Positions 1 to 8,803 of a stretch of DNA of 64,000 nt are shown in pieces. Source of the stretch: Myxococcales bacterium. Lineage in GTDB: Bacteria; Myxococcota_A; Polyangia; Polyangiales; Ga0077539. A program made the position numbers and the translations under genes. The stretch lies in assembly GCA_016793325.1 (NCBI GenBank), contig JAEUKI010000091.1, positions 62,001 through 126,000 of the forward strand, given 5' to 3'. The notes beneath the pieces were generated by a model. That model was not told where the DNA came from. It did no database searches and worked only from the letters and a program-made list of their open reading frames with translations. The first letter of the stretch is position 1. Each line of letters starts with the position of its first letter.

Positions 1-1364
<1,364 letters not shown>

Positions 1365-1409
1365 CGAGCGACAGGGGGGCAAGCGAGCGGAGGGCGCGGG
1401 TGTGTGGGG

Positions 1410-1455
1410 GCGCGGCAGCGAGCAGCCAAGCGGGGGCGCGGCGGCGAGCAGCCGC
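1410..1455 (-). repeat. Dispersed GC-rich intergenic repeat, copy 1
   Basis: The reverse complement of these 46 bases matches 10116-10160 at all but three substitutions and one inserted C. The core unit is CTGCTYGCYGCCGCGCC, present twice and separated by CCGCTTGG. Both copies are intergenic and lie on opposite strands just 3' of genes. Confidence 0.7.
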
Positions 1456-1504
1456 ACATTGTGCCTCGAAGACATCGCGGTGCGCCGTCACGCGAGCTAT
1501 CTCG

Positions 1505-1638
1505 GCAGGCGTTCTCGCTCGCGCTCGAACTTCGAGAGAAGAGTCTCTCGAACTCTACCCGCACTTTTGCAGGCAGTCCGAAGCACGCCGACGCGACAGC
1601 TCACGTTCCTAAGTTCGAGCGCGAGCGAGAACGCCTGC
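1505..1638. repeat. 28-bp perfect inverted repeat with 78-bp spacer and nested hairpin
   Basis: The arms are 1505-1532 and 1611-1638, perfect reverse complements (outer end GCAGGCGTTCTCGCTCGCG, inner end CTCGAACTT). Just inside the left arm is a second perfect hairpin, TTCGAGAGA / TCTCTCGAA, at 1531-1539 and 1544-1552 with a 4-nt loop. There is no transposase and no target duplication that I can see, so this could be a MITE-like element, a structured RNA or a terminator-like region. Confidence 0.75.
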
Positions 1639-2099
1639 GCAGCACAGTGCGCGGCCGCTTGCTGCCGCGTCGAGCGTGATGGAGTGTTGTTCGTGAATTT
1701 CCAATTCGTTCCCCATCGGTGACGAACGATGAGCGCTCGCTGCCTCGCCCCGCTCGCTGCCGCGCTGACGCGGGGGGCGTGTGGGCGCGTTGCGCTCTGC
1801 GTGCGACGCATTTGTGCGCGCGCGCTCGCGATCTGTTGACGGCGCGCGCATCGAGCGCACACTCCATGGCGATCGGCGCTGGACCGGGATCGTCACCCCA
1901 CCAGCCGAACCTGTGACGAACGAGGCTCACGGGCCTCGTGGGAAGCAACGCGACGCACAGCAACGACGCTCGATCGCGCCGAGGTCACCGCACACGTGTG
2001 GTGATCGCTCGGGGCGTCGATCGATCGCGTTCGCGCGTGGGTCGCGACATCGCGAGCGCGCGGCGTGCCTCGTCCGCGACGCTCGCAACGGTGATCACG

Positions 2100-2687
2100 A
2101 TGGCGTTCATCCACCGCGCGCGGCGCGAGATCCATTGCAAGATCGTCTACTACGGCCCCGGAATGGGCGGAAAAACAGCGAACGTCCGCCACCTGTACGA
2201 CCACGTCACGCCCGATCGAAAGGGAAAGATGATCTCCCTCGAGACCGAGTCCGAGCGGACGCTCTTCTTCGACTTTCTGCCGCTCTCGCTCGGCAGCGTG
2301 CAGGGGTACGACGTGCGGTTGCACGTCTATTCGGTGCCCGGCCAGGTCTTCTACGACGCGTCACGAAAGCTCATCTTGCGCGCGTCCGACGGGGTCGTCT
2401 TCGTCGCCGACTCGCAGAGCGAGCGCTTCGAAGCCAACGCAGAGTCCGTCGAAAACCTGGTCGACAACGGCAAACAAGTGGGGCTCGACCTCGCGACGCT
2501 GCCCGTCGTGCTGCAGTACAACAAGCGAGACATGCCGAGCGCGCTGCCCGTCGCGACGCTGCGCGAGACGCTCAACCGCCACGGTTGGGCGGAACACGAG
2601 GCGGTCGCGCGCGACGGCGTCGGCGTGTTCGAGACGCTTCGAACGCTGAGCAAGCTCGTCCTTCAGCGCGTGAAGGAGGGGCGCTGA
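2100..2687 (+). CDS. mglA: MglA-type Ras-like GTPase
   Basis: This 195-residue cytoplasmic GTPase matches the exact length and most motifs of Myxococcus MglA, the switch that sets cell polarity for gliding and type IV pilus motility. Visible motifs are the P-loop GPGMGGKT at residues 19-26, FFDFLPLSLG at 57-65, VPGQVFYDASRKLIL at 79-93 (the G3 region, with Ser78 where MglA has Thr78), FVADSQ, and NKRD at 141-144 for guanine specificity. The second P-loop Thr is Ala27, which is unusual. The ATG at 2100 is chosen because homology starts there (MAFIHRARREIHCK); the longer in-frame extension to 1938 is low-complexity. No MglB (roadblock) gene is adjacent. The 477-residue unknown gene follows after 1 nt. 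Assignment relies on recalled MglA sequence. Confidence 0.9.
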   Translation: MAFIHRARREIHCKIVYYGPGMGGKTANVRHLYDHVTPDRKGKMISLETESERTLFFDFLPLSLGSVQGYDVRLHVYSVPGQVFYDASRKLILRASDGVVFVADSQSERFEANAESVENLVDNGKQVGLDLATLPVVLQYNKRDMPSALPVATLRETLNRHGWAEHEAVARDGVGVFETLRTLSKLVLQRVKEGR

Positions 2688-2688
2688 C

Positions 2689-4122
2689 ATGCGACGGCAA
2701 GACATCGACGCCCTCGTCCGCATCCGCCGCGGAGATCATCACGCGGTCGCGAGCCGCGTGCTCTTTCAACACAAGCCCGCGCTCGACCGAGACGAGAGCG
2801 AGTACCTGTGGGCGCACCTTCGATCGCTCGACGTTCCGCTGCTGGCGCGGTGGCTCGCGCTCGCGCCCGAGCGGCCGTCGGTCCTCGTGGCCGCGCTGTG
2901 CGAGCAGTTCGGCCCGGAGGGAGACGTTCTTCTCTGGCACGTCCTTCGGTGGGCAGAGCGCATCGATCGTGACGCGTGGGCAGACCTGTGTCAGCAGCTC
3001 GCCCCGAGGCTCAGCCTCCGCGCTCGTCGCGCGATGCTCTATCGCGCGCGCGGGTGCCCGTCGTTCGATGCGATGGTAGCGGCCGAAGCGTCGCTCCTTC
3101 CGTACGCGCGCGCGCCGCTCGCGCTCGAGCCGGTGACGTGGGCGCTGCTCGAGCGACGCTACGACGACGGCGCGTGTCTCGAATGGATGGGTGTTCAATC
3201 ATCGTTCGATGACGAGCGAGCGCGCGTCACCGGGGCGGTCCTCGTGGCCGCGGGGCTGAGCGATCGCGTCGGCGTCGCGTTTCGCCCGAGCGCCGAGGCG
3301 TTCTGCGAAGCGCTTCGTGAACAGCGCGCGGGCGCGGCGGACCGCGCGAGCGCGCAGCCCGCGCTGCGGGTGATCGAGCTCGACGCCGCGGGGCTCTTCA
3401 CCGAGACCGAGCTCGACGCGGTCTTCGGAGACGCCCCCGTACAACCAACAGACGACAGCGCGCCTGCGATCGACCGCGCGAAGCTCGAGTGGCTGAGCGA
3501 GCACGGGGCAGGGCGCAAGGACCTCGTGGCGCTCGCGCTCGAGCAGCTCGCGCGAGGGGGCGCGAGCGAAGAGGCGACCCACGAAATCATCGAGTGGCTC
3601 GCGGCTCAGCTGCGCACGCGCTCTGCGTGGGAGCAGCACGGGGCGCGCGTCCTCGGCGCGCTGCTCACCGCGTGGCGCTGGGACCTGATCGGGAGGATGT
3701 GCGCGTTCTTCGAGGCGATCCTGCGCGATTCGTCGCAGGGTGACCCGAGCGCCTCGCGCGAGGGCGTCGCGTTGTTGCTGCGCCCCGAGCCGCCGTTGTG
3801 GGCGCCCGCTGCGCACGAAGCGCTCGGCCGCGCGCTCGTCGCGCGGGCGCTCGAGGCCATCGAGGACCCTCGCGACGAAGCGAGCGTGGGCTACGCCCGA
3901 TCGCTGCTCGAAGCGCTCGTTCGACTCGAGCTTCCGCGGCGCATGGTCTCGCCGCTCCGAACGCTGGCCGAGCGAGCCGCTTCCATTGAGCACGTCGCGC
4001 CGATCGCCGAGCTCCACGCGCAGCTGTGCCGTCGCGGCGACCCCGAAGTCGCGACGCTCGACGGGATCCTCGCGGCGCTTCGAGACCTGTGCATCGCGGA
4101 TCCCGCGCTCGCGCCCTCGTGA
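2689..4122 (+). CDS. Conserved hypothetical protein, operon partner of the MglA-like GTPase
   Basis: I do not recognise this 477-residue protein. It has no signal peptide or membrane segment and is rich in Ala, Leu, Arg and Glu, reading as many short helices in the manner of an alpha-helical solenoid. An acidic stretch (about residues 230-265) separates two helical halves. A strong Shine-Dalgarno AAGGAGG at 2673-2679 precedes the ATG by 9 nt, and only 1 nt separates it from the stop of the GTPase gene, so the two are almost certainly co-transcribed. A role as effector or regulator of the GTPase is an inference from position only. Confidence 0.8.
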   Translation: MRRQDIDALVRIRRGDHHAVASRVLFQHKPALDRDESEYLWAHLRSLDVPLLARWLALAPERPSVLVAALCEQFGPEGDVLLWHVLRWAERIDRDAWADLCQQLAPRLSLRARRAMLYRARGCPSFDAMVAAEASLLPYARAPLALEPVTWALLERRYDDGACLEWMGVQSSFDDERARVTGAVLVAAGLSDRVGVAFRPSAEAFCEALREQRAGAADRASAQPALRVIELDAAGLFTETELDAVFGDAPVQPTDDSAPAIDRAKLEWLSEHGAGRKDLVALALEQLARGGASEEATHEIIEWLAAQLRTRSAWEQHGARVLGALLTAWRWDLIGRMCAFFEAILRDSSQGDPSASREGVALLLRPEPPLWAPAAHEALGRALVARALEAIEDPRDEASVGYARSLLEALVRLELPRRMVSPLRTLAERAASIEHVAPIAELHAQLCRRGDPEVATLDGILAALRDLCIADPALAPS

Positions 4123-4273
4123 GCGATCGCGCTGCGACGCCGCGCGCTTGCTGGGTTTTTCGCGGAGACTTCGCTCGGCGCGCGCGCGGTTGAGTGCCCT
4201 TGCCAACCGCGATGTCGCAGCGATGAAAGCGTTATGTCACAGCAGCGCTTTCGACGCGGGGCGGCAAGGGTGA

Positions 4274-4279
4274 TAGCCT
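4274..4279 (+). promoter_or_regulatory. Probable -10 hexamer TAGCCT
   Basis: TAGCCT lies 9 nt upstream of the kinase ATG at 4289 with no Shine-Dalgarno between them, as expected for a very short or absent leader. Confidence 0.4.
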
Positions 4280-4288
4280 CTCTCTCCG

Positions 4289-5941
4289 ATGGCCGGGCAA
4301 CAGACCGGGTCGATGCACGTGTCGATCCCCCCAGGGACGCGGTTCGGACGGTACGAAGTGATCACGGAGATCGCTTCGGGCGGGATGGCCACGGTGTTCC
4401 TCGGGCGTGCGCTCGGCGCGGCTGGGTTCGCGCGGCTCGTCGCGATCAAGTGCCTGCACCCGCACGTCGCCAAAGATGACGAGTTCGTGCAGATGTTCAT
4501 GGACGAGGCGCGGCTCGCGGCGCGCATTCGCCACCCGAACGTCGTGCCGACGCAGGACCTCGAAAACGGCGACGACGGGCTGTTTCTGGTGATGGATTTC
4601 GTCGACGGAGAGGGGCTCTTGGGGCTGCTCCGCGGCGTGTTCAAAGATCGAAAGCGCGTTCCTGTGCCCATCGCGCTGCGCATCGCGCTCGATGTGTGCG
4701 CGGGGCTGCACGCCGCGCACGAGCTCACGGGGCAGAGCGGTGAGCCGCTGCGGCTCGTGCACAGAGACGTCTCGCCGCACAACATTCTCGTCGGCGTCGA
4801 CGGGATCTCGCGCATCACGGACTTCGGGATCGCCCGCGCAGAAGAGCGCCTCAGCGTCACGCGCGACGGGCAGATCAAAGGCAAGATCGCGTACATGGCG
4901 CCCGAGCAGACCTCGGGTGTTCCTGTCGATCGTCGCGCGGATTTGTGGTCGCTCGGCGTGGTGCTCTGGGAGTGCCTCGCGGGCCGCAGGCTCTTCTTCG
5001 GACAAAACGACGGTGAGGTGCTCCGCAACCTCCTCGTGCACCCGATCCCGCGGTTGAAAGAGCTCGTGCCCGAGATCCCCGAGGCGCTCGACGCCGCGGT
5101 GATGAAGGCCCTCGCGAGAGACCCCGACGAGCGCTACGCGACCGCGTCGCAGATGGCCGAGTCGATCGAAGAAGCTGGCGGCTCCGTCGGCATCGCGAGC
5201 GCTCGGGCCGTGGGCACATTCGTCCGAGAAATCGCAGGCGAACGCATCGAAGCGCTCCACGCCGCCGCGCGCGCCGCGGGCGCCGATGGGAGCACGAGCG
5301 CTGTTCGGCCCGTGACGCGCACCAAGCTGCCGACGGACCCCGAGCGCACTGCGGTGCGCGACGAGCCGCCCAAGCCGATGGAGCTCCCGCCGGGAGCGCC
5401 GTCGCCGTCGCTCGTTCCTCAGGCGCCGAGCAACACGACGACGGGCACACAGCCCATCGCGCTCGTGCAGAAGCAGAGCAACACGCTCTTGTACGTGTTG
5501 CTCGGGCTCGTCGGGATCTTCGCGCTGCTCGGCGCGGGCGCGGTCATGCTCTTTCTGCGCGCGCGGCACGGCGAAGGCGGGACGGTCACGGTCACGCAGG
5601 GCGTGCGACGCGATCCCGATCCCACGGGAGGATCGCCGCAGACTCCGTCGGGCAACGGCGCGGGGATGGCGGCGGTCGCGTCGGACGCTGGCGTTCAGCA
5701 AGCGAGCACGGACGACGTGATGACGTTCGACCCGAGCGAAACCGGCGCGAACGAGCCCTCGGGACGCACGGCGCGCAACGGCAACGGCAACAGCGGCGGG
5801 CGTCGCACGAACGTTCGACCGACGGGGTCATCGACCCCTGCGAACACAGGCAACAGCGCTGCGACCGGAAGCACTCCGACCAACACCGGCACGAACCGCA
5901 CGGGGCAGGGCACGCAGCCGTTCAACCCCGAGGCGATGTAA
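4289..5941 (+). CDS. Membrane-anchored serine/threonine protein kinase (HRDVSPHN subtype)
   Basis: An N-terminal Hanks-type kinase domain (residues about 21-295) carries the glycine loop IASGGMATV (28-36), VAIK with Lys54, HRDVSPHN (158-165), DFG (178-180) and APE (204-206). The residue after HRDx, normally Lys in Ser/Thr kinases, is Ser162, a variant I associate with myxobacterial kinases. A Pro/Thr-rich linker leads to one transmembrane helix (about 399-423) and a Gly/Asn/Thr-rich extracytoplasmic tail of about 125 residues, so the kinase domain should face the cytoplasm. The ATG at 4289 sits 9 nt after a TAGCCT hexamer; an ATG eight codons on is an alternative start. The substrate is unknown. 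The next gene, 60 bp downstream, encodes an envelope TPR/PEGA-like protein and may belong to the same unit. Confidence 0.93.
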   Translation: MAGQQTGSMHVSIPPGTRFGRYEVITEIASGGMATVFLGRALGAAGFARLVAIKCLHPHVAKDDEFVQMFMDEARLAARIRHPNVVPTQDLENGDDGLFLVMDFVDGEGLLGLLRGVFKDRKRVPVPIALRIALDVCAGLHAAHELTGQSGEPLRLVHRDVSPHNILVGVDGISRITDFGIARAEERLSVTRDGQIKGKIAYMAPEQTSGVPVDRRADLWSLGVVLWECLAGRRLFFGQNDGEVLRNLLVHPIPRLKELVPEIPEALDAAVMKALARDPDERYATASQMAESIEEAGGSVGIASARAVGTFVREIAGERIEALHAAARAAGADGSTSAVRPVTRTKLPTDPERTAVRDEPPKPMELPPGAPSPSLVPQAPSNTTTGTQPIALVQKQSNTLLYVLLGLVGIFALLGAGAVMLFLRARHGEGGTVTVTQGVRRDPDPTGGSPQTPSGNGAGMAAVASDAGVQQASTDDVMTFDPSETGANEPSGRTARNGNGNSGGRRTNVRPTGSSTPANTGNSAATGSTPTNTGTNRTGQGTQPFNPEAM

Positions 5942-6001
5942 GCCCCGACGACGAGAGATCCGACTGTGACGTCAAGCACTGCACGCGAGGCACGCGCAAC
6001 G

Positions 6002-7126
6002 ATGGTGGGGAAAACATCAGCTCGAACGACGCACGCGCTCTGCATCGCAGCGGCGCTCGCGGGCGCTGCGGCGACGAGCGCGACGAGCGCCCACGCGCAG
6101 ACGGCGAACGAGAGCGCCGCGCAGGTTCGCTTCGGCCGCGGCCGAGAGCTGTTCGTAGCCAACGATTTCAACGGGGCGCTCGTCGAGTTTCGGGCTGCAA
6201 ATCAGCTCGTCGGATCGCCCAATACGAGGCTCTACATCGCGCGGTGTCTCCGCGAGCTCGGGCGGCTCGGCGAGGCGTTTATCGAGTTTCAGCGCGCGGC
6301 CGCCGAGGCGGCGGACCGGTCTTCGAGCGAGCCTCGCTACGCGGCGACGCGCGACGCGGCTCGGCAGGACATGGAGGCCATTCGCCCGCGCATCGGAAAC
6401 CTCACGCTCCGCGCGCCGCGAGCGCCCGAGGGGCTCGTCGTGCGCGTGGGAGACACGGTGGTTCCCAACGCGATGCTCGACGTTCCTGTGCCCACGACGC
6501 CGGGGACGATCGTCGTGACCGCGTCGGCGACGGGACGACTGCCGTTTCGCCAAGAGATCACCGTGCGCGCTGGCGCGAACGCCGAGCAGTCCATCGAGCT
6601 TCGGCCGGATCCCAACTACGTCGCGCCCGCGGTCGGCAGCGGAAACAACGGCAACAACGGCAACAACGGCAACGGCGCCAACGGCCGCGACGGCGAGAGC
6701 GCGACGCCGCCACCTCCGCGCATGGTCCGCGTGACCGAAGGCGGCGGAGTGCGCATCGCGGGCATCGTCGTCGGAGGCCTCGGCGTCGCGGGGCTCGCGG
6801 CGTTCGTGGGCTTCGGGCTCCGCGCGAGCGCTCGCTTCGTGAGCCTGCAGACCGAGTGTGGGCTCGGAGGGTGCGGACCCGAGTGGGACCCACAGATTCA
6901 AGAGGGGCAGCTCTTTCAGACGCTCGCCAACGTGGGGCTCATCGCGGGCTCCGCGCTCGTCGTGGGTGGAACGGTCATGCTCATCGTCGGCGGGCCGCGC
7001 GAGCGGATGGTCCCCGAGAGCGAGGCCGCAGGGCGTTCGACCGCGCGGCGCGCGGCGCCTCAGTGGACCCCGTGGGTGGCTCCTGGCGCGGGCGGCGCGA
7101 TGGCGGGGATCGGCGCGACGTTCTGA
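6002..7126 (+). CDS. Secreted/membrane TPR- and PEGA-like protein
   Basis: The ATG at 6002 is preferred over the GTG at 5966 because it gives a clean signal peptide (MVGKTSARTTHALCIAAALAG, ending near AHAQ). After it come TPR-like helices (FGRGRELFVANDFNGALVEF, RLYIARCLRELGRLGEAFIEF), then a PEGA-like beta domain (LVVRVGDTVV, GTIVVTASATG), an Asn/Gly repeat linker, and two transmembrane helices near residues 250-272 and 305-330. A short Ala/Gly tail ends in GIGATF. The family is common in myxobacteria next to kinase genes, as here; its function is unknown. The gene at 49259 has the same architecture. Confidence 0.8.
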   Translation: MVGKTSARTTHALCIAAALAGAAATSATSAHAQTANESAAQVRFGRGRELFVANDFNGALVEFRAANQLVGSPNTRLYIARCLRELGRLGEAFIEFQRAAAEAADRSSSEPRYAATRDAARQDMEAIRPRIGNLTLRAPRAPEGLVVRVGDTVVPNAMLDVPVPTTPGTIVVTASATGRLPFRQEITVRAGANAEQSIELRPDPNYVAPAVGSGNNGNNGNNGNGANGRDGESATPPPPRMVRVTEGGGVRIAGIVVGGLGVAGLAAFVGFGLRASARFVSLQTECGLGGCGPEWDPQIQEGQLFQTLANVGLIAGSALVVGGTVMLIVGGPRERMVPESEAAGRSTARRAAPQWTPWVAPGAGGAMAGIGATF

Positions 7127-7176
7127 GGCGCGCCTCGCAGCGCGACGCCGTGATCGATGCGCGCGCTGCGATCGAG

Positions 7177-7182
7177 TATCCT
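7177..7182 (+). promoter_or_regulatory. Probable -10 hexamer TATCCT for yacG-MFS
   Basis: TATCCT ends 9 nt before the yacG ATG, leaving no room for a normal ribosome-binding site. Confidence 0.45.
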
Positions 7183-7191
7183 CTGCGCGCG

Positions 7192-7404
7192 ATGGTGAGA
7201 CCGTGTCCCATCTGCGAGCGTGATGCGCTCGCAGACCGCGCCGAAAACGAGTTCGCGCCGTTCTGCTCGAAGCGTTGCCGCTTGATCGACCTCGGCCGTT
7301 GGCTCGACGAGAGCTACCGGATTCCTGCGGTCGAAGACGACGAGGTCGAGGACGAGGGCGCTCCGCCGACGAGCAACAGCGGGCGAGACGAGCGTACGCA
7401 GTGA
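7192..7404 (+). CDS. yacG: YacG-family zinc-binding protein (DNA gyrase inhibitor family)
   Basis: This 70-residue protein has the four-cysteine zinc site Cys5, Cys8, Cys25 and Cys29 (CPIC ... FCSKRC), followed by RLIDLGRWLDESYRIP, the YacG family hallmark. In E. coli YacG binds GyrB and blocks DNA binding; that role is family knowledge, not shown here. An acidic tail (EDDEVEDEG) follows. The ATG at 7192 is fixed by the family N-terminus and by the upstream TATCCT. Its TGA overlaps the GTG of the MFS gene by 4 bp, so translation is probably coupled. Confidence 0.93.
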   Translation: MVRPCPICERDALADRAENEFAPFCSKRCRLIDLGRWLDESYRIPAVEDDEVEDEGAPPTSNSGRDERTQ

Positions 7405-8765
7405 CCGACGTCGTGACCAACGCGCGCCCGGCGCGCTCGCCGCTGCCGACGCTGTTTCTCACGGCCTTTATTGATTTGTTGGGCTTCGGGCTGACGATCC
7501 CGCTCTTGCCCTTCTACGCGCAGCGCTACGGGGCGAGCGCGCTCGAAGTGTCGCTCTTGTTCGCGAGCTTCTCGCTGATGGGCTTCTTGTTCGTGCCCGT
7601 GTGGGGAGAGCTCAGCGATCGCGTGGGGCGCAGGCCCGTTTTGCTCACGAGCATCGCGGCGACGTCGCTCTCGATGCTGCTGCTCGCGTTCGCCGACAGC
7701 TATCCGCTGCTGCTTTTGTCGCGAATTTTGCAGGGAATCATGACAGCCAACCTGTCCACCCTGCAGGCGTACATCGCGGACGTGACCAAGCCCGAGGACC
7801 GCGGGCGCGCGATGGGGATGATCGGCGCGGCGTTCGGGCTCGGGTTCATCCTGGGGCCCTTCTTCGGCGGGCTGCTCGCGGCGCAGTCGTTTCGCGCGCC
7901 GGGCTTCGCGGCGGCGGCGCTCGCGGCGGTCAATTTCGCGCTCGCGCTGCGAAACTTGCCCGAGTCGCTGCACCTGCGAAAGACCGAGCTTCCGTCGGAC
8001 GGAGCGTCTCTCGACGCCAAGGACAAAGCGCCGAGCACGTATCGCGAAGGCGCGAGCGAGGGGCCCGTGGTGATGGAGCCCTTCGGCGCGAAGGTGATCG
8101 GGCGCGTGCTCGTGCGGCAAGCGACGCTCGCGCCGCTGCGCGAGGCGATGGCCGACAAGGCGATCGCGCCGCTCGTGCTCGTGTTCTTCTTGCAGACGTT
8201 TGCGTTTACGAACCTCGAGGCGACGTTCGCGTTGTTTACGCAGGCGCGCTTCAATTTTGGCTCGCGCGAGACGGGCTTTCTCTTCGGGTACATCGGCCTC
8301 GTCGTCGTGATCGTGCAGGGAGGCGTGTACGGGAGGCTCTCGCGCAAGCACGAGGACCTCGCGCTCGCGCGGGCGGGGATGGTCTTGATCTCCGTGGCGA
8401 TGATGCTGCTCGTGCTGCTCCCATCGCGGCCGCTCGCGTACGCGGCGCCGCCGTCGAGCGCGGGAGAGTTCGTTCGGCGCGCGCTTCCGCTGTGGCTGAT
8501 CTTGCCGATCTCGTCGGTGGGAAACGCGCTGATCAACCCTTCGCTCTCGGCCGCGACGTCCAAGCGCGGGCGCGCAGACCGACAAGGGCGAACGCTGGGC
8601 GTGCAGCAGTCCGCTGGGGCGTTCGCGCGCGTGCTGGGGCCGATCACCGCGGGCTTCGCGTTCGATCACTTCGGACCGTCTGCGCCGATGGCGGTCGCTT
8701 CGATCGGCGCGCTGGTGGCCGCGCTCTTGGTGGCTCGAATTCCTCCGGTGAGCAATCCAACCTGA
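7401..8765 (+). CDS. MFS transporter (TetA-like drug/proton antiporter family)
   Basis: This 454-residue inner-membrane transporter has about 12 hydrophobic segments. TM1 contains FIDLLGFGLTIPLLP and is followed by the MFS motif A region GELSDRVGRRPVLL (69-82), typical of the DHA1/TetA group. A charged cytoplasmic loop of about 60 residues (near 190-250) divides the halves. The GTG at 7401 overlaps the yacG stop as GTGA; homology begins about 15 residues later, so this start fits. The substrate cannot be predicted, and there is no neighbouring repressor. Confidence 0.9.
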   Translation: MTDVVTNARPARSPLPTLFLTAFIDLLGFGLTIPLLPFYAQRYGASALEVSLLFASFSLMGFLFVPVWGELSDRVGRRPVLLTSIAATSLSMLLLAFADSYPLLLLSRILQGIMTANLSTLQAYIADVTKPEDRGRAMGMIGAAFGLGFILGPFFGGLLAAQSFRAPGFAAAALAAVNFALALRNLPESLHLRKTELPSDGASLDAKDKAPSTYREGASEGPVVMEPFGAKVIGRVLVRQATLAPLREAMADKAIAPLVLVFFLQTFAFTNLEATFALFTQARFNFGSRETGFLFGYIGLVVVIVQGGVYGRLSRKHEDLALARAGMVLISVAMMLLVLLPSRPLAYAAPPSSAGEFVRRALPLWLILPISSVGNALINPSLSAATSKRGRADRQGRTLGVQQSAGAFARVLGPITAGFAFDHFGPSAPMAVASIGALVAALLVARIPPVSNPT

Positions 8766-8791
8766 GTCGCCGGGCGCGGCGAAAATGATGG

Positions 8792-8797
8792 TAGGGT
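8792..8797 (+). promoter_or_regulatory. Probable -10 hexamer TAGGGT
   Basis: TAGGGT lies 6 nt before the GTG of the second MglA-like gene, which suggests a leaderless GTG start. Confidence 0.4.
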
Positions 8798-8803
8798 CCC
8801 GCT

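Larger units (their letters stand above)
1365..2099. other. 735-bp gene-free region with GC-rich repeats and an inverted repeat
   Basis: No open frame here has family features or a plausible start; the translations are Arg/Ala/Ser-rich shadows. The stretch holds a repeat copy at 1410-1455 that is shared with 10116-10160, further related units around 1657-1669 and 1739-1774 (GCTTGCTGCCGCG-like), and a 28-bp perfect inverted repeat at 1505-1638. A CACACGTGTG palindrome sits at 1991-2000. The promoter for the downstream mglA-like gene should lie near its right end, but I see no clear hexamers. Confidence 0.6.

Noticed and set aside
1991..2000. CACACGTGTG palindrome as an operator
   Set aside because: A single 10-bp palindrome with no second copy nearby and no obvious link to a regulator; chance is not excluded.
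1938..2099. Longer N-terminus of the MglA-like gene
   Set aside because: The extra 54 residues are Arg/Ser/Thr-rich, unlike any MglA; homology starts at 2100.
6626..6680. AACGGCAACAACGGC repeat as a noncoding element
   Set aside because: It is in frame and encodes the Asn/Gly linker of the TPR/PEGA protein.
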